A stretch of DNA of 7,071 nt from JBAWXE01 sp037144255. GTDB lineage: Bacteria; Bacteroidota; Bacteroidia; Chitinophagales; Chitinophagaceae. Within the stretch, counting starts at the first letter, position 1. Each line of letters opens with the position of its first letter. The stretch spans positions 1-7,071 of the forward strand of contig JBAWXE010000117.1 in NCBI GenBank assembly GCA_037144255.1, read 5' to 3'. Below, in pieces: positions 5,825 through 7,071 of the stretch. The notes beneath the pieces were generated by a model. That model did not search any database. It was not told the origin of the DNA and saw only the letters and a program-made list of their open reading frames with translations. The position numbers and the translations under genes were made by a program.

Positions 5825-7071
5825 TTGCTTGTAGTATTAGGATCACTTGGCTGTAGTGGTGTAGGGAATGTAGCATATGTAGTGCTGGAGGTAACTTTTT
5901 TATTCATGAATAGTACCATTCCCTTACTTGTACGCTCCTTTTTATATCCCATATTAACCAACCTCTCACTAAACCTACCTTTTTGACATGGGAAACATCC
6001 ACTATCCTTGCAATACTCTTGGTACTGTTCATAAACCAATGCCAATGATGTATGGTTGCTTGATTTTTCGTACCCATTCTCATCAATGAACATTCGTATA
6101 GAATCACTCATTGTTCTATATTCTTCTACAGCGTCTTTAACCTCTGTACATTCGGTAAATTTTCTTTGTACCAGCACCCTTTTCAGCCCATCTAACACCC
6201 AATTAAATACCCCTGACAACTCACTTGCAATGATTTTTGCAGCCAGTTCTTTATCCTGTTCGTTCTCCGGTATTGTCACCCCAAACTTTATAATCATTAA
6301 CCTTCTAAAAAATGCATCAGTAAACTCTATTTCCTTAGGTAGCTCGTTACAATTGAACATCAATTTGGCATAGTCTTTCATTGTAAAAGGTTTCCCGTAA
6401 ATTTCTCTCGCTTCAATTTCCTCGCCTGATGTTAAGGCTTTGAAGATACTTGAATCCATCTTGCCACTAATTTCAGATGCGTAGTTAAGGATTTTCTTAC
6501 TAAGCACCGCTCTTGTATAGCCATCCTGCTTTGTAATACTTTCAAGTGAGTAGTTACTGACATTTTCTTTTCCTAACATGGCATTAATGATTTCAAAGAA
6601 AACTGATTTCCCATTAGCACCTGTACCATATAAATACAACGCTTTTTCAAGTTTCAGAACACTAGAGCTTATAAATAAGTAACCAATATACTCTGCCAAT
6701 ACCGTTTGTGATTCTATACTCGGGAGTACTCTATTTAGGAACGCAATAAAAATAGGTGCTGTCTTACTGGTATCATACTCAAAGGGTAACTGATACATTA
6801 GGAAGTCTGTAGGGTCAAAGTCTGTAATCGAAGTATTGCCGTACTTATCAATACGGAATGTCCCATTCTTCAAATTAATCCTCGTACCTGTATCAGCACT
6901 TTCTGAGCTTTGTAGAATAGCTGTAGACATAAACTGTTTATACAATGCATCTACAAATAAGAAATGCTTTGCCACTAGCTCATCAACCCCCATTCTTATA
7001 GCTGCACCTAATAAGAACCATTTTATATTCTCATCGCTCAGTATCTTCCAATAAGCACCATTATACACATA
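5821..7071 (-). CDS. D5-type superfamily 3 replicative helicase, 5' end cut by window edge
   Basis: The frame is open to the right edge; a GTG at 7066-7068 is in frame but lies inside the family-typical segment YVYNGAYW, so the real start is probably outside. Counting from that GTG, RINLKNGTF (63-71) is the usual lead into the helicase region. GTGANGKS (148-155) is Walker A. KKILNYASEI (191-200) is the Walker B region with E199. KLMFNCNELP (235-244) is SF3 motif C with sensor Asn. FFRRL (253-257) offers an arginine finger. The C-terminal part (about 305-395) resembles the winged-helix DNA-binding tail of poxvirus D5/phage P4 alpha-type proteins. These ring-shaped 3'-5' helicases unwind the origin in phages, satellites and plasmids. 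Any N-terminal primase or primase-associated domain would be encoded beyond the window. The gene is translationally coupled to the TOPRIM gene. Confidence 0.9.
   Translation of the reverse strand, partial: YVYNGAYWKILSDENIKWFLLGAAIRMGVDELVAKHFLFVDALYKQFMSTAILQSSESADTGTRINLKNGTFRIDKYGNTSITDFDPTDFLMYQLPFEYDTSKTAPIFIAFLNRVLPSIESQTVLAEYIGYLFISSSVLKLEKALYLYGTGANGKSVFFEIINAMLGKENVSNYSLESITKQDGYTRAVLSKKILNYASEISGKMDSSIFKALTSGEEIEAREIYGKPFTMKDYAKLMFNCNELPKEIEFTDAFFRRLMIIKFGVTIPENEQDKELAAKIIASELSGVFNWVLDGLKRVLVQRKFTECTEVKDAVEEYRTMSDSIRMFIDENGYEKSSNHTSLALVYEQYQEYCKDSGCFPCQKGRFSERLVNMGYKKERTSKGMVLFMNKKVTSSTTYATFPTPLQPSDPNTTSK

Noticed and set aside
5904..6373. Short ORFs on both strands within the helicase gene (5904-6107 -, 6056-6373 +)
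   Set aside because: Both overlap the helicase C-terminal coding frame completely and resemble no protein family.
6836..7054. Plus-strand ORF of 72 codons opposite the helicase N-terminal part
   Set aside because: Antisense shadow, no start context and no domain.
7066..7068. GTG as start codon of the SF3 helicase
   Set aside because: The frame stays open to the window edge and the codon lies within the family-typical YNGAYW segment, so the gene is more likely cut by the edge.

Overview
The window looks like the tRNA-proximal end of an integrated mobile element in a Bacteroidota genome. Four observations point that way. The tRNA at the left edge has no encoded CCA. The gene starts lack clear Shine-Dalgarno sequences. 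The DNA is A+T-rich. The protein families (a DUF6371-like zinc-ribbon/TOPRIM protein, WG repeats, J-domain accessory proteins) are common in Bacteroidota. I cannot name the genus. No integrase, capsid or conjugation gene is visible, so phage, satellite, plasmid-like element and ICE all remain open.

Layout, left to right. (1) The 3' part of a tRNA-Asn(GUU) gene (1-59, + strand) is followed by a strong hairpin terminator and a perfect tandem 11-bp repeat, a plausible attachment-site region. (2) A small TPR protein gene (164-532, -). (3) A short spacer with two mutually exclusive hairpins (592-616). (4) A J-domain protein with an intact HPD motif (698-1171, -). (5) About 1 kb without any gene (1172-2199). 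It is full of nested inverted repeats, including an 11-bp stem stacked on a 9-bp stem, a 14-bp bulged stem and a 7-bp stem capped by a GGAA tetraloop. G-U pairs and the tetraloop favour transcription from the + strand, opposite to every protein gene here. I read this as a candidate large structured non-coding RNA and as the most interesting part of the window. (6) A second J-like protein that lacks HPD and has two membrane segments (2200-2715, -). (7) A 562-aa fusion of a single-HKD phospholipase D-type nuclease domain to about ten WG repeats (2841-4529, -). (8) A minus-strand intrinsic terminator (4561-4597). (9) A replication pair joined by an ATGA overlap: a zinc-ribbon/TOPRIM primase-like protein (4757-5824, -) and a D5-type superfamily 3 helicase (5821-7071, -), which runs off the right edge.

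Functional reading: the helicase and TOPRIM protein form a translationally coupled DNA-replication module, closed by its own terminator. Beyond it lie cargo or accessory genes: a possible nuclease/defence protein, two chaperone-like J proteins flanking the candidate RNA, and a TPR protein next to the host tRNA. The functional links among the cargo genes are inference from position only.
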